A stretch of DNA of 5,183 nt from Deltaproteobacteria bacterium. Its GTDB lineage: Bacteria; Myxococcota_A; UBA9160; UBA4427. Both the position numbers and the translations under genes were made by a program. Below, one piece after another: positions 5,086-5,183 of this stretch. Within the stretch, counting starts at the first letter, position 1, and every line of letters begins with the position of its first letter. The notes under the pieces were generated by a model. It was not told where the DNA came from. It searched no databases and worked only from the letters and a program-made list of their open reading frames with translations. Location of the stretch: NCBI GenBank assembly GCA_011051925.1, contig DRKE01000196.1:1-5183 (forward strand), read 5' to 3'.

Positions 5086-5183
5086 CACACTCCGCCCGAC
5101 TGGCTCGAGCCACGTCGCGACGGCTCCTTTGCGAAGTCCGCGCTCGTGAACTCATAGATCGAATTGGCCTTTTCGACTTCCTC
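5085..5183 (-). CDS. rimP: Ribosome maturation factor RimP, C-terminal end (runs off the right edge)
   Basis: Only the last 32 codons and the TGA stop (5085-5087) are present. The visible peptide begins EEVEKANSIYEF, which fits the C-terminal RimP pattern of a short helix with an 'I/V-x-K-A-x' core followed by an aromatic-rich end, then a polar tail (SRRGSSQSGGV). RimP binds the free 30S subunit and is needed for its maturation. The fragment alone is too short for certainty. The call rests mainly on its place directly before nusA, with which it overlaps by one base, since rimP-nusA is one of the most conserved bacterial gene pairs. Confidence 0.75.
   Translation of the reverse strand, partial: EEVEKANSIYEFTSADFAKEPSRRGSSQSGGV
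5090..5093 (-). promoter_or_regulatory. Ribosome binding site of nusA, inside the end of rimP
   Basis: GGAG lies 4 nt before the ATG at 5085 and only 1 nt before the alternative GTG at 5088. The spacing supports the ATG. It sits in the last codons of rimP, as expected for a coupled gene pair. Confidence 0.55.

Noticed and set aside
3619..5157. Plus-strand open frame of 512 codons antisense to nusA
   Set aside because: It lies in the register directly opposite the nusA codons, and its openness follows from the lack of TTA, CTA and TCA codons in nusA. The product is a low-complexity Asp/Leu/Arg/His mix with no recognisable family.

Overview
This window is a piece of a conserved bacterial transcription-translation operon, with every gene on the minus strand. 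Reading in the direction of transcription (right to left) the order is rimP (only its last 32 codons), nusA, infB, a DUF503/YlxP-family gene, rbfA, and truB (only its first 55 codons). This is the classic rimP-nusA-infB-rbfA-truB cluster. The DUF503 gene between infB and rbfA is also seen in Bacillus (ylxP) and in many deltaproteobacteria, but not in Escherichia coli. I see no mobile element, CRISPR array, tRNA or rRNA.

The DNA is very GC-rich, with strong G/C preference at third codon positions. The organism is probably a high-GC Gram-negative of the broad 'deltaproteobacterial' type (Myxococcota, Desulfobacterota, Binatota or similar). Three things point that way: DUF503 is present, ylxR and ylxQ are absent between nusA and infB, and IF-2 and NusA carry Ala/Glu/Pro-rich disordered segments. 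This is inference from gene order and style, not from a phylogenetic marker, and the lineage remains open.

Layout: 1-165 is the truB 5' part; 140-613 is rbfA; 620-1009 is the DUF503 gene; 1010-1123 is the longest non-coding gap, with three small inverted repeats; 1124-3625 is infB; 3626-3687 is a short leader; 3688-5085 is nusA; 5085-5183 is the rimP 3' end. rimP/nusA and rbfA/truB overlap, and rbfA starts 6 nt after the DUF503 stop, so these pairs look translationally coupled. infB and the DUF503 gene have their own leaders.

The products act together. NusA modulates RNA polymerase pausing, termination and antitermination. RimP and RbfA mature the 30S subunit, IF-2 brings initiator tRNA and joins the subunits, and TruB makes pseudouridine 55 in tRNA. 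DUF503 proteins have no firmly established role, but keep company with ribosome maturation genes.

I did not find a new system. The points worth a second look are small: a TTG start for rbfA in the same reading frame as the preceding gene, a truB start inside rbfA, two perfect 18-bp palindromes inside coding sequence, hairpins in the infB-DUF503 gap, and disordered extensions on several of the proteins. The very long plus-strand open frames are explained by codon register and are rejected as genes.
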